A stretch of DNA of 64,000 bases, taken from contig JAYKYS010000010.1 in the NCBI GenBank assembly GCA_036924285.1, forward strand, positions 3,038,001-3,102,000. Reading direction: 5' to 3'. A program made the position numbers and the translations under genes. Origin of the DNA: Asterella californica. Its lineage: Eukaryota > Streptophyta > Marchantiopsida > Marchantiales > Aytoniaceae. The notes under the pieces are model-generated. The model worked only from the letters and a program-made list of their open reading frames with translations, was not told the origin of the DNA and did no database searches. Below are positions 14,301 through 25,714 of the stretch, one piece after another (positions within the stretch are counted from its first letter, which is position 1; each line of letters starts with the position of its first letter).

Positions 14301-16754
14301 CGCAGAGATTCTAGCATAAACTTCCTTAGTATGTCCATAGAAGAATCAAAACTCGTGATATGGACATGGAGAGGTATGGAATATTGATCTAACAAGAAAA
14401 TTGTGAAATTGAAGTTGTAACTCCACATGTAAGTTACTGTGAAATCATCGAAAATGTTCTAAGAGTGAAAAATAAAGATTTTGTCATCAATTGACTTAAA
14501 TTTGTTGGGTGGGAGCTTCATCTGCTACTCTGTTATCTGTAATTTTGTTTTAAGTATGGGTTACCTGTTTGAAGATCCTTTCAGTATAGCATACGTATAA
14601 GTACTTACTAACTTTACTGGGAAGACAACCTTGGGTTTTTTCTAGCCAAATATAACTTAAATTAGTTTGTATATGTTATTTTATCTTTTTGCAAGTCTAT
14701 GCATGTTGATTCAATCGTCTTCTGTTTAAGTTCATTTAGATGGTCACCTTCGGTCCATCTAAGAAAAAAAGTGAAAGAAAATGAATTATCTTATATATAA
14801 GATCGTTTTCTGTCGATTCAATAGATCTTTTGTCTACTCAAAGACACACTAAGAAGAATAAGCAGTTACAACGTTGTGGTTTAATCTTTGATCTATCAAG
14901 ATAAAGTATAAAAGAAGTAACAGAGAAGCTTATATTGTGAGAATGAAATTTAAACACAAGAATGAAAAAGGTTTTTAAAGTCTATGTGAACTATTTTGTT
15001 ACATTTTGTGTTCAGCCTGTGTAAGGGCAGCAGCACCCGGCTACATTAAAGCCTTAGACCGAAGAGTTCTGGGTGGTGTCACGGGCCTAACTCGCTTCTC
15101 TTTGCGTAAAAGAACAGATGAAATGGAGAACACAATTTCATTACTTGTACTTTTTAAGTTTACTTCCGCATATTCGTTTCTCAACTGGCTGACCAACCCG
15201 TCAAGCGTCTCAGCATAGCTTGTCTGACCAACCCGTCAAGTCTCTGAGCGTACCTTGTCTACTGATTATCAGAAGCCATGCATCTTCCTGGTCACAGACA
15301 CTAAACATGTTCGCTTGGTGGCAACAGGGAGGAAGAGTCTAGGGAAGAACCCTTTCGTCCTCTACAGATGGAGGTGTTTGGATGTGAAACAGGGATGATA
15401 GTACAGTGAAGTGTGGACTGTTATGTTTAGAGCTTGGGTGCCACAGGACTGAGGCCTCTGACCCTAACGTTGGGAGACTTGCCACTGACATTTTACGGAC
15501 ATGCGGATACAAGTATGGTACTGACACACTCTTTGATTTCCTTCCCTTTGACAGGCTTGATTTCTTCATGGAAAGCTTGAGGTACTGAGGCGACTAAGAA
15601 GGTACCGATGCGCAGACGACGATGTGGCCAAAACCCAACAGCATTTTCTTTCTTTCAATGGTTATGACAACGCTCTCCACCAACTAGAGAAAGGGGTTCC
15701 ATGGCTAGAGAGTAGAGCAGGACTGACAGAACTCCAGATGAGATTCATTTCATCCTGAAGGCTTACACTTAACTGCACCAGTACATAACAAGCATGCGCT
15801 GGCAGATTCAGCCCGCAACCTAAACGCAACACTCATGTAGTCACCTAATCCATGACAACCATATACGTCACCTCACGAGAGAAGAGAAAAGCACGGCAAA
15901 TACTGTATACGCAATTCACATACGCATGGCTTAAGGGATATATGAGCACCGAGTGCACATCATGCGCATGCTCTCGGATGTCCCCGATAGGTACGGTATT
16001 ACTGATGAAAATGTACATCAACAGCACTTGAAGAGGCCATCCTTAAGGGCTCAATACTTCCGTGATACACTACGTGAGGGGTAACAGGCTTGTAACGGGG
16101 TTTACACATGTCATTTGACACTCTAAACGAATGAGTTGTCCAAGTTGGATTTGTCAAAGGCAGCAGAAAGACGACTAAAACTAAGATTACTGATGACTCC
16201 AGAAAAAAAACTTCGTTCATGATATTTATCCACCAAAGCAACATCTGCAAAATTATCTTCAGAAACTCGTGTTGCTGTACAGTGAAACCAGCCTCTCTGT
16301 CTGCAAAGCAGCCCAGCTGCTGACAGGAAACTCTCACTCTAGCTGATCTATCTGGGCTGCAGTACTTCGTCAGTTTCGGGGGCGATTTGACATGGGAAAA
16401 GTGCCAGTGCATCATTCGTATGACACACAGATCTTCCAGCCTCAATGAAACGGTTTCCAAGGCTTCAAGACTTACGGCACACAGCAACTGTCACGAGCCC
16501 ACAATTAAGCCATTACAAGTTTGCAGGAAAAAGCTGGCTAGCTTGCTGAACATGAGCTTAGAGAGACAAATGAATGTACACAAAAAGCTTACGAAGCCGC
16601 GTAACTGCAGATGGACCACCGAAACACGAGAAAACCTAAAATCACTGCTCCCTTGTGGGCGCGAGACTGATATGATTGTGCGATTTACTTTGATCGTTCG
16701 TTGTGTGTATAATTTAACCGCATCGACCTCCCTCTCACTTTCGGAGAAAATCGT
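11313..16754. other. 3' flanks of AHL (+) and CSN6 (-), no supported gene
   Basis: These 5.4 kb lie between two convergent genes, so both 3' untranslated regions should fall here. I could not place a poly(A) site for either with confidence. Frames of 60-160 codons occur on both strands (for example minus 15999-16487), but none resembles a known domain. Small repeats are visible: a 22-bp tandem unit (CTAAATTTAGTTTAGTTTAC) at about 12345-12390, a ~37-bp tandem duplication with TGACCAACCCGTCAAG at 15189-15260, and a small hairpin TTAGATGG...CCATCTAA at 14737-14763. Confidence 0.55.
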
Positions 16755-19700
16755 TCAGATGAACGTTGATCGCCCTCCTCCTCTTCTGCTTTGCTTGTCA
16801 TAGGCTACGTTGAACTTGTCAACCAGCTCATTAATTGTGCTGCTAGTCAAAACGCAAACATCGGTAAGCCACTGTCGATGGAACAGCCACTAAGGACTGC
16901 CACCTATCCGCTCGCTTCTCCTTCCAATGCTAAACTGCAACTGCAATTTCCTTTACAGAGATCTAACAACCTCCTGCTACTGAATCAAGGTTGCCCAAGA
17001 GAAGGTAACTAGCCGACTTCTACGCACCTTGAACACTTCGTGATAGTCGCCAAGTAAGTCATGAGAAGCGTGTCATTGTATTCCTAAGGACAAGCACCAC
17101 CCATGATTGTTGTCAAGAAAATCAACATTCTGGAGCTGGTCACATATTCAGCGCAAATAATCTCTTAACATACCCACAGTAACTACAACTACAACTGTTA
17201 ACAGGTATCGTACAAGAAGTTCCACAAGAAGCAAAAACATACAACGTGTGTTGAGATTTACTGGAACGTATACACGACTATGAGAAACTCAACGATACGG
17301 TTATCACTATGCCATAGTTACAACTTCAGAAACCTTACCATTTTGCATGGTGCATAAACCATACAAACTGCTAACAACATCCTAAGCTTCTCTCGTTGAC
17401 CTCCAATGATAATTAACGCGACACTATCACTCCCACTGACAATCACATTCCTTAATGAAATACCGAGCCACTATCTTCAGCTAGCTGGCACCCGTACTGA
17501 ACAAGGCTTCTTTGGAAACCTCCGAAGGAAGTATATATCAACCAAAATATTCTGGACAGTTAAGCATCAAGCAACGGACTTGATCATTCGACGGAAATTT
17601 TGAGATACAGAGAAGTTCCTTTATACTTCAGAGACATCAAAGGAACTCCGCTCGCATCCACAGGGCACGTACCACATAGACAGTATAAGGCGCATAATAC
17701 AACGGAAAAGCGGCACCACTAAGACTCACCATCAGAAAGTCATCCTGAAACTTCGGTGAATCTATCGCTGGTAGTCTTCTCACGAGACTCGAAATTTGAC
17801 GCAACAGTGAGTGCTCATATGGAACGTCTCCTGCAACAATCATTCAGGCAAGAAACCACAGGTCAAGTACAGATTTGACTCTGAACAGGAAAGACAGGCT
17901 CTGCTCTGCACTGGTTTCGAGTTAAATCTAGACTGCACAACTATGTGCAGTCTAGATTTAATTTTGCGGTAGGACGTCACTGCAGTTGACTGTTTCTCAG
18001 TAAATAGCGGCAAAAAAGGGCGTCTCCATCCTTACCTTTCTGTATAGAAACCAAGTGATGGTGTAAAACTTTGACACGGCTGTTGAGCATCTTGATAGCA
18101 CTGTGCATGCCTGTCAAATGGGCTGCCACTGTAATCGAAGGAAGAAATCAGTTAAAAGTACTAGTCTCCGAAGCAAAGATCCTGACAGATGTATATGTTG
18201 GTACATGAGTTAGCAGAGTCTGACAGATATAGGAGACGCAATCCCTTGCAGCTTCACAATTGACAACGTGCTTACATTGCGTGGCAGCAGTGCTTCCGTC
18301 TGAGGGCTTGATATGAGCAACATGATCGACAGAAATCCTCTCAGCCTCAACTGTCTGCAGCAACAACGTTTCAGGACCAATTTACAACAGCTCCGAACCA
18401 GAGAATCGGGTCAAACAACCTGCAGTTGAGCACCATCAAAAAGACCTACATATGCTCAACTGATAGAAAATCGAAACGTACAACTACGACGTGCGAAGTA
18501 ATTCCCAAGTGACTATTAAGTATTCTTTCCAAACGCCTCATGCCTGCGTTCCGGCAACTTGTTTGACTAAAATCATCTACATGCACTCTCTACGCCGCTG
18601 GCAAGACCGCGGTGGTAAATACACCGCGGAGGAAAGCCTGAAAGATCGGAACATCTTACAGTAAAATGAAATTCTGACGTTACTGAGAACACCAAAACGA
18701 AACCTTTGACATCTGAAAGTCGCGAGTTAACTGAAACTGAGTGCCAAGCATAAAAAATACCTCGATTGTGTAACTCGAATTCACAAAAATTAGTGACGGG
18801 ACTCCTTCAATAACGTGCAATTCTGCATATAAGCGGAACAGATAAGTTCAGCTGCAGGTCAAACTGAGTTTACAGAAGCAATTTGTCGACAAAGATACAA
18901 GCAGCTCGTCTGAGGGCAAACGCTTACCAAGGAATAAGTTGTTAAAAGGATATCTTGTATAAACATGTCTTCATGCGCTTAGTACAAAGGCTGAACTCAA
19001 GAAAGGACACTAAACGCATGATTTCTTTGAACTGGCCTCGATACCTATGACGTCGACCTTATACATACAAACCATCCCACATCCTTCGAACGTACCGCTT
19101 TCGTACAACGTAATTGGCAAATCTTTCTGGGCATGGTTGATAGTAGGATTGAGAAGAATGTAGATTGGACTTTCGTTGATATCCATCAACTGCAACCACA
19201 AAAGAAAACATAAAGTTGATCAAGAGGTTCAGTATTAACGCGACGTTCTCGTACTACGTGGAATTTACGAGTAGGAATACGTGGACATGAAGCAGCTAAC
19301 ATGTACCCTAACCTCTCTTCAGGTCAGATCATGAGCACACTGAACCTAATCTTCTACTCTCAAGAAAACTTCAAAGTAGAACCCTAGCTCATTTCAGCAG
19401 ATGCCCAACTCGTTGCTCCGAAATAGTTCTAAATTCACACGGACTGCAGACCAAAGTCCAAGTTCGACCCCTCTTACTCCATTAGGCCTGACAATTTCGT
19501 GCCAAGGTCTGAAACAAACACCGCGTCGTTTGTCCTAGTATGAAAGCTAATTTGAGGCAAGCTGATCCTCTTTTAAAGCTCAGATGCCCAAAACAACAGC
19601 GTTTGCCAGTGAAAATACTAACAGCTTTATGAATAAGCATGTCGGTGTCTTGGACATCGCTTCCGGTGGAGTACCAGCCCAGCACATCATATTTTGGGAA

Positions 19701-20543
19701 GACTTTCTTGTCTGCACGCACAGGTAGATGGAATACTCCGATCAGACAGCAAACCTCGTCTTGTAAGAGTAAAATGTTTGAAGAATCGACATAGCTTTCT
19801 CCAGCAGAGATAAGTTAAGCTTCAACCCGCCGAAGTGCCAAGAAGGTAATTCAGCGAGTAGGTGTATTGACCTTGACAGTTTCGACCGCTACGGATATTT
19901 CCAGTTCACATCCAACTCAAAAAATTTGATGCAGCTCAGAGCTTCAACAGAACTATCATCTTTTTTATCCACAAATCCCAATCCAATGTAACCAAGAAAC
20001 TGAAATTTTCGTTCGACGACGTCTGTTAAATCATGGGCAATGCTCCCCGGTCTTCAAAACTGGGGTTTAGAGTGCAGTGAGCAACTCTTAGGGAACAATT
20101 CGATAAGCAGAACGACCAAGCCCCTTGGGAATTTCGCTCCATTACCATTTAATAATCAGAATGTCGGCAGTCGGATAGCTTGAGCCCAAGGCTTCAGCTG
20201 ATGACTGGCATACAATGAAAAAAGTACACAAGCATCAAATAGGCGATGGAATGACACGAACTGAAGAAAAGATATAAAAGAGGGCAAACATGCGCTCACA
20301 TTGTTCCTGCTTGGTCTCCAGAAACTGCCGATCCAAGCCCTCGAGAGAAGAATCATATTTCAGCTCAAAGCTATTGAAAATTTCCACAGTACGCCCTGTC
20401 TGCACACCCAAAACACAACCAAAAACTCTCGGCGGGCGACCACTTCCGACCTCACTCTGCGCCTTCACTCGCGTATGATGATCTGAAATATTGACTATTA
20501 CGAGTGGATGCAGCTTAAAAGTCAATCCACTGCTTGACGACAT
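16755..20543 (-). CDS. CSN6: COP9 signalosome subunit 6 (CSN6), 9 exons
   Basis: Minus-strand exons, in transcript order, are 20543-20300, 19711-19623, 19189-19096, 18822-18761, 18354-18276, 18128-18036, 17830-17730, 17083-17028 and 16839-16755. They join in frame to 300 aa through GT-AG introns. The MPN domain starts at FKLHPLVIVNISDHHTR (about 9-25) and continues through GCVLGVQTGRTVEIFNSFEL and LGWYSTGSD. The C-terminal MitMem-type region includes EAERISVDHVAH, MHSAIKMLNSRV, SLLRQISSLVRRLPAI and NELVDKFNVAYD. CSN6 is a structural subunit of the nuclear COP9 signalosome, which removes NEDD8 from cullins. As in the family, the JAMM zinc motif (HxH...D) is absent, so this subunit should be catalytically inactive; deneddylation is done by CSN5. 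The start at 20543 gives an N-terminus slightly shorter than in flowering plants (~310-320 aa). For exon 9 the acceptor after TAGCAG was chosen because it matches the family spacing CSSTINE; a cut after TAG would add one Ser. Confidence 0.95.
17922..17961. repeat. Perfect 17-bp inverted repeat, 6-nt loop (CSN6 intron 6)
   Basis: The arms TTAAATCTAGACTGCAC (17922-17938) and its exact reverse complement (17945-17961) are separated by AACTAT. The hairpin lies in the 205-bp intron between exons 6 and 7 of CSN6, so it would be transcribed and then removed. Confidence 0.85.
20157..20282. repeat. Dispersed repeat copy 1 (inside CSN6 intron 1)
   Basis: About 125 bp closely resemble 23508-23636 in the same orientation. 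Shared blocks include CAGTCGGATA, AGCTTGAGCC, AAGGCTTCAG, TGATGAC(T/C)GGCATACA and CACAAGCATC, ending in a TATAAAA-like string. The segment abuts the donor of CSN6 exon 1. The class is unknown; it could be part of an LTR or an unrecognised short element. Confidence 0.75.
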
Positions 20544-21025
20544 AACTCTTCTTCCTCCTTACGACTGCCAAAAATCTTCTCCCAAGCAAGATCTTACTGC
20601 AGAAACTCTTCAAAAATAATCTCGAGTCCTCACACGATTATTCTTTAGGTCTCCGGAAACCAAACTTCTCCTTGGGTGGGATCAACATAAAAAGCTTGTG
20701 ATTCTTACGTCCGTGAAATAAACTCGTTGTCCTGCGATCGAGCAACTAGTCTGCCGATCATTTGTTCGTCTGTTTCGTTCGTTCTTTTACGTGGACCTCA
20801 AGCGCTGCTCTCTTTCTCTCCCTCGCTGAAACTCTCGGTCCCAGCTTTCCTCACTACTGCACCGCTGCAGTGTGCGACCTTGCTTTTGAAAAGCTCCTAC
20901 GTACGTACGCAGTTCATGCTGCCCTTCAACTGTACTGTAACGGGATACTGAACCATGTACGACTGGACCGCAGTAAAGTAAGATAAACTCTTCACGCGGT
21001 GGAGAAGCACTCACGTCGGTGCATG
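20544..21025 (-). promoter_or_regulatory. CSN6 promoter region
   Basis: This is the interval between the CSN6 start codon and the first transposon junction at 21026. It is richer in CT and GC than its surroundings. It includes CCTACGTACGTACGCAG near 20897-20913. No clear TATA box could be assigned. The transposon junction only ~480 bp upstream of the ATG means element F may form the distal promoter boundary. Confidence 0.4.
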
Positions 21026-21228
21026 GCCCCGCTCGGCAAAATTTACTTGACTGCACCCCTGTAACGTTCGACCGAAATTGGCCCACTCTTCTTAACTTTG
21101 TTTTGCTTGACTCTACCCGTGATAGGATATTGACCCGTCCAGAAGGTCGTTTGTCGATCAGTCGACATGTTGGAATTATATGTCAGCATACCAATACCAT
21201 GTGAAGTTAAAGATTCACGTTTTGAACC

Positions 21229-21604
21229 AGAATTTGGCTTGATCATACCCCCCAGTAGGTTCCGTGAGCTTGATCATACCCCTCTTAACATTTGGTTGCT
21301 TGATCATACCCCTGTCGGACTATTGACAGTCGAACCAGTCATTTTATCTTTTGGTTCATCATTTTGGTACTTTCAACCTCGACTAAATATCACTGTAATT
21401 CAAAATATTTGACATTAAAGACGCGTTAGACTATCCATATTCTCATTCCTTTAATATGTGCAGTCTCATATCTGAATAACATCACAAAGTGACTGGTTTT
21501 ACAGGCCAAACATCGTTAAGAGGGGTATGATCAAGCCAAACATCGTTAAGAGGGGTATGATCAAGCTCACAGAACTTACTAGGGGTATGATCAAGCCAAT
21601 TTCT
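21229..21604. mobile_element. Inverted-repeat element C (376 bp), nested in element F
   Basis: The left terminus AGAATTTGGCTTGATC and the right terminus, read inward as AGAAATTGGCTTGATC, begin inverted repeats of about 110 bp. Each arm holds three copies of GCTTGATCATACCC: left at 21237, 21268 and 21298; right, as GGGTATGATCAAGC, ending at 21536, 21566 and 21596. The spacing is 30-31 bp. GTTTTGAACC flanks both sides (21219-21228 and 21607-21616), a 10-bp target duplication with two extra bases on the right. The centre has no open frame. Element B shares its internal sequence (the ATCCATATTCTCATT block and the ACATCACAAAGTGACTGG block). Confidence 0.85.
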
Positions 21605-21889
21605 GTGTTTTGAACCGTTCTCTTTAGGTTTCGTACAATGTGGATGTTCGTCGTGAACTTAATTTTTTCCATAGAATCAACTTTTCTCACAATTGTTTAG
21701 TTATTGTGGCATAAATGTCGTTTACAACCCCTAGACTATTCAGTTGTGACAGCTATTATCAGCTCTGATACTATACTATTCAGACTCGAATTTTATCTTT
21801 GGTGTGTTTACTTATATCGAATAATCGACGTGATCGATTTTCTCTGAAGCTTAAATTATCCAGTCGATATATTATAGTTCATTCGTGTA

Positions 21890-22680
21890 CAGTAACCTCC
21901 CGCTTAAGTACGCACCCGTTTAAGTACGCATCCCGGTTAAGTACATATTTTTTGACAAAAAAATTAGGGTTCAAGATTTATTAGTTGAACATGTCATGAA
22001 TCGATTTGGTAAGTTTTGAAGTTTTTGCGTTTGGCTTTGTATTGTAGACATTTTCTGTGTCATATTGCACGATAATCCCGTAAAGCTCTTCTAAAGCTGT
22101 CAGTAATTCCGGATCGTTCTTGTTGATTTCTGCTCCCTCTCTCGTGAAGGAGCATCTTTTGCAATCCACGGCGCGCTCTGAATCGACTTAACCATTGCCA
22201 AGATGTCTTAAAATCAGATTTTGAAATGAAAAGACTGGAAGTAATGCTTTTCGCTTTGGCTATGACGAGAGATGACGGGACAGGCAGTTTGGTACGACGC
22301 ATGCTGTCAATCCAGATGTAAGCATGTCTTCAAGCTCAATAAATCGTCCAACGGAAGCTCAAAATGTCCTCCTTTAGCTTCTTCAGACAACAAGGCAGAC
22401 CGTTCCAGGATCACCTCCCGGTTGTCTCACACCTTCCGGATCGCGCCATCACTAACGCTGTACTCTCGAGCTGGAGCCCTTTTACTCGAAGCATTCATTT
22501 TGCTTAGCTTCGAGATGATTTCGCAGCGTTGATGCTCATTGGACGCTTTCCGTTTGATTTCTTCGACATTGTAGCAAAACGCAAGCAATTGGGGAGTGGC
22601 AAATCTAAAGTACGCACCTACCGGTTAAGTACGCACAAACCGCATAGGTTCAAGTTGCGTACTTAAGCGGGAGACTACTG
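21890..22680. mobile_element. Pogo/Tigger-type Tc1-mariner element (791 bp, internally deleted), TA target duplication
   Basis: The termini are near-perfect inverted repeats. The left starts CAGTAACCTCCCGCTTAAG; the right, read inward, starts CAGTAGTCTCCCGCTTAAG. Both are flanked by TA (21888-21889 and 22681-22682), the diagnostic target of Tc1/mariner elements. Further TTAAGTACGCA copies are repeated near each end (about 21910-21945 and 22608-22636). The interior codes on the minus strand for the N-terminal part of a pogo-type transposase only (see separate entry), so this copy cannot mobilise itself. Confidence 0.9.
21985..22590 (-). pseudogene. Truncated pogo/Tigger transposase, DNA-binding half only
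   Basis: Reading the minus strand from about 22590, a psq-like helix-turn-helix region is visible (IKRKASNEHQRCEIISKLSK). It is followed, across frameshifts, by a CENP-B-type HTH (KSDFKTSWQWLSRFRARRGL, about 22240-22180) and by EINKNDPELLTALEELYGII and YDTENVYN (about 22140-22040). In full-length relatives the last motif immediately precedes the first catalytic Asp of the DDE domain. Here the sequence breaks off into AT-rich sequence close to the element end, so the DDE domain is deleted. The frame changes at least once, so it is not expected to be translated as a unit. Confidence 0.8.
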
Positions 22681-23507
22681 TACTATGCTTGCATATCTCT
22701 GTTCCAAGCTCCAGATTCCATCATCTTCATGTTTCTTAAATCGATATCATTACGAGCGATATAATATATGAATTTGACCCTCCATAGATTCTATCATTGA
22801 GGCTTTGAAATCAAGCTCGGGGTGCCCATTCAGCCTAACTTCTAACGAGATTCTCACATAGCATACGTAGCCACTGAGGACCAACACAATAATCTATCAA
22901 GTCACGTCTGTTACAGATTTTCACTATCAATCACAGAAAATGATTCTTTAACGAGAATAGTTATGAGTTCAGATGAGTTTCAAGATAATCAAATATTCAT
23001 TTCGAGGAGGAGTGGGCAGTAGGCATGGACTGTGCAGTTCTAGTTCTGCCAATGGTCGCTCAAGTCTACGGAGCTAAAAGCTCTCTAATCAGGACTCCGC
23101 AAGATTTCGAGGATAATGAGCTTATGTGAACTAAAATCTTACGGCTGAATCCTACCCTGAGAACTCTCGTGTCGTTTTTTGTTTGTATTACAAAGATTCG
23201 GTTTGAAAAATAGAAATTTTTATTTAAATTAATAATAAAAGAAGACACCGATTCTTGTAAGTATTTAATCGCAAATTGTCTCACGTGATAGGGGCTATCG
23301 ATATGGACGTCTTATATGTAAACTAACTCAACATGACTACCTGGACGGTCGATACCTTTTCAAGGGTGGCGTCAAGCAATATAAAGTTAAGAGTGGTGAG
23401 GTCAAGTCTGGTAGAACGTTGCAAGGGTGCGGTCAAGTAAATTTCTGCCCCGCTCGGATATGAAAGACAAAGCAAGAAGGGCATTTCTCCAGTTTTGGGT
23501 ACAGCAT

Positions 23508-23636
23508 GGTCGACAGTCGGATACGGTAGCTTTAGCTTGAGCCGAAGGCTTCAGATGATGACCGGCATACAGTGAAAAGGATCCACAAGCATCGAGTTAC
23601 GCGACGGAATGAGACGAACATGAGAAAATATATAAA
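23508..23636. repeat. Dispersed repeat copy 2 (partner of 20157-20282)
   Basis: It has the same orientation and block order as copy 1 in CSN6 intron 1, including GAAGGCTTCAGATGATGACC and a terminal ATATATAAAA. It begins ~50 bp beyond the right target duplication of element F. By eye the identity is high enough for a repeat family but far from exact. Confidence 0.75.
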
Positions 23637-24602
23637 ATTGGCTGCGACGGTCAGTGTATTGTGTATCCCTCTTGAGAACTATAATCGACTTGATACATCC
23701 TATTTGTAACCGGATGGATTAAAAGAGAAATAAAAGGTAACCAGAAATAACACATAACAATATCCTTTTTCTTCGCTGAAGCTGACCGAGAATTCAAACT
23801 TGATTTCCAAATAATAACTTTGGGGAAACTTTTGCGGAAAAGTTATAAATATTAAGTGAAAAATATGTTTCAATTGAAAAAAACCAATTAAATGTTAAGT
23901 GATAACTGGACCCATAGAGTGCAGGAAGATCTAGGTATAACCCCGGAGAACTTCTGTTCGTTTATTGTTATCAAGAAAATATATAAATATTAAATGAAAA
24001 ATATATATTAAGTAGATGTAAAGAATTACATAATTCTATAAAAGTCATTTGTTAACCCATGCTTGGAAACACGGTGAGAGCAGGAGAAAAACCATAAGTA
24101 TTGAGTCGTTTCTCTCGCTTCAGAAGGTACAAGACAGGGAGGCTGTACTCATGAATATACTACTTTACTCAGGCGTTTAATTTAATACGTAATCCTTCCG
24201 GCAAGAAGGGTTAAGTATTAAATTAAACGAACATGCATTTCTTTCTCTTCCAAACTCGAAAGAGGGTGACTATGCATGCTTATCATACAAACTCACTCTG
24301 GAAATTACGTATCTGAGAGGATGATCCTGAACACATCCTATTTTTCCAGTTTTAATTTATTATATAACTTTTTCCAAAAACAAATTAGATAATAAAACAA
24401 ACAACAAAAGATAAAACAGTGAATATGCAATAAAGACACATTAGAAAATATATGCAAACATACCTATGTACGCAAAGAGCGCTCAAACACACATTCAATA
24501 TTTATATATTTTGTTGATAATAACAAACGGGCAAAAGTTCTTCGGAGTTGATCTTGCATGCATATTATTTTGTCAGAATTCAATCTCTTACTGATGATAA
24601 TG

Positions 24603-24747
24603 TATTCTTGACGGAAGTTTACTTATAAACAAGAGAAAACAATAAATAATGGGACACAAGCTGGTCAAAATTCAAATTTTAGGGGTGGTAATTTATTCCT
24701 CACGGAAGTTTGTTCACAAATAAGAGAAAATAAGAGGTAATGGGACA
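24603..24747. repeat. Diverged tandem duplication, ~91-bp offset
   Basis: Two copies share ATTC(T)TGACGGAAGTTT / ATTCCTCACGGAAGTTT, then AAGAGAAAA and TAATGGGACA. No function is inferred. Confidence 0.55.
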
Positions 24748-25451
24748 AAATTATCTGCGAGGAATTGCAACAAAGCCTTGTATAATTTCTTTTTCTGGAA
24801 GAAATCGTGTTCTCTTCTCAAAAGTTTAGAATAGTTGCAGTAGTCAAACTATAACTTCAAACCTTCTAATTCAAATAATGCATATATGTTGCTCTTGCAT
24901 GGTCTACATATAGCCGAGGACCGCTGTAAACATGTAAATGCAGATTTCTTGAGGCCACCATAAACGTTTTGACTGAACAAGTAATAATGTTTACTTTAAC
25001 TTTGTTTTAGTTTATTACCTAACCTTTCTACTAAAAATGATTTGGTCCTAAATTAAAGTATCTGCATATTTATCTGAGGAGACCTGCCATCTTAGTAGCC
25101 ACAACCCATATGCAGGTTTATATTTTGCTCTTTAACATTATCTCTTATACATATGAGAGTAATAAGCATGTTTCTTTCAAAACTTATATTTCTTCACTGC
25201 ATTAGCAAAAATAATCCCCTACTTGTAAAGATGTTGCTCTCTAGACCTCTAGTAGCCAGAACTGATTGGCAGTCATTAAGTCGACGATTATCAAGTTTTT
25301 ACATACACTAAGTGGACAATTATAAATTACGACCAACTCACACACTATCTCTTAGGTTAGTAAAACCATAAGTTGGCAGGTTAATTTCTAAAAGATATTT
25401 CTTACAAATACTCGCACTCAAGGTTGTATCGTACGTACGACGTCTATATAG

Positions 25452-25704
25452 AAGAAATTGGCTTGATCACACCTCCAGTAGGTTCTGTGAGCTTGATCAT
25501 ACCCCTCATAACGCGTAATGTTTAATATTTTGACTTACAGTGATATTTAGTCAAGGTTGAAAGTACTAAAATGATGAACCAAAAGATAAAATGACTGGTT
25601 CTACTGTAAATAACCCGTCAGGGGTATGATGAAGCAACCGAACGTTAAGAGGGGTATGATCAAGCTCACAGAACCTACTTGGGGGTATGATCAAGCCAAT
25701 TTAT
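25452..25704. mobile_element. Inverted-repeat element D (253 bp) with perfect 10-bp target duplication
   Basis: GTCTATATAG flanks both sides (25442-25451 and 25705-25714). The left end reads AAGAAATTGGCTTGATCAC, with motif copies at 25461 and 25491. The right end has three GGGTATGAT(C/G)AAGC copies spaced 30 and 31 bp, closing with CCAATTTAT. The centre (CAGTGATATTTAG, ATGATGAACCAAAAG) matches parts of elements B and C in reverse orientation. The left arm has lost its third motif. It is non-coding. Confidence 0.9.
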
Positions 25705-25714
25705 GTCTATATAG

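Larger units (their letters stand above)
21037..23446. mobile_element. Inverted-repeat element F (2.41 kb) with perfect 11-bp target duplication; host of two nested insertions
   Basis: The direct repeat GCCCCGCTCGG flanks both sides (21026-21036 and 23447-23457). The termini are inverted repeats of about 105 bp: left CAAAATTTACTTGAC..., right, read inward, AGAAATTTACTTGAC.... Both continue with GCACCC and CTCTTAACTTT and end near CCGTCCAG. In the right terminus TCAAG recurs at 23372, 23402 and 23433, spaced 30 and 31 bp. Element C (21229-21604) and a pogo-type element (21890-22680) sit inside. Removing them leaves about 1.2 kb with no coding frame I recognise. An 11-bp duplication is typical of the Mutator (MULE) superfamily; that assignment is inference, because no transposase is present. 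Confidence 0.85.
23458..25441. other. AT-rich repeat remnants between elements F and D
   Basis: No gene was found. The stretch holds dispersed repeat copy 2 at 23508-23636. A block at about 24176-24300 (TAATCCTTCCGGCAAGAAGGG, then CTCGAAAGAGGGTGACTATGCATGC) resembles 2260-2370. There is also a diverged ~90-bp tandem duplication at 24603-24747. It looks like layered old retroelement debris, but no coding domain remains. Confidence 0.5.

Noticed and set aside
15999..16487. 162-codon minus-strand frame just downstream of the CSN6 stop
   Set aside because: There is no similarity to any family and no joinable exon; it lies where the CSN6 3' untranslated region is expected.
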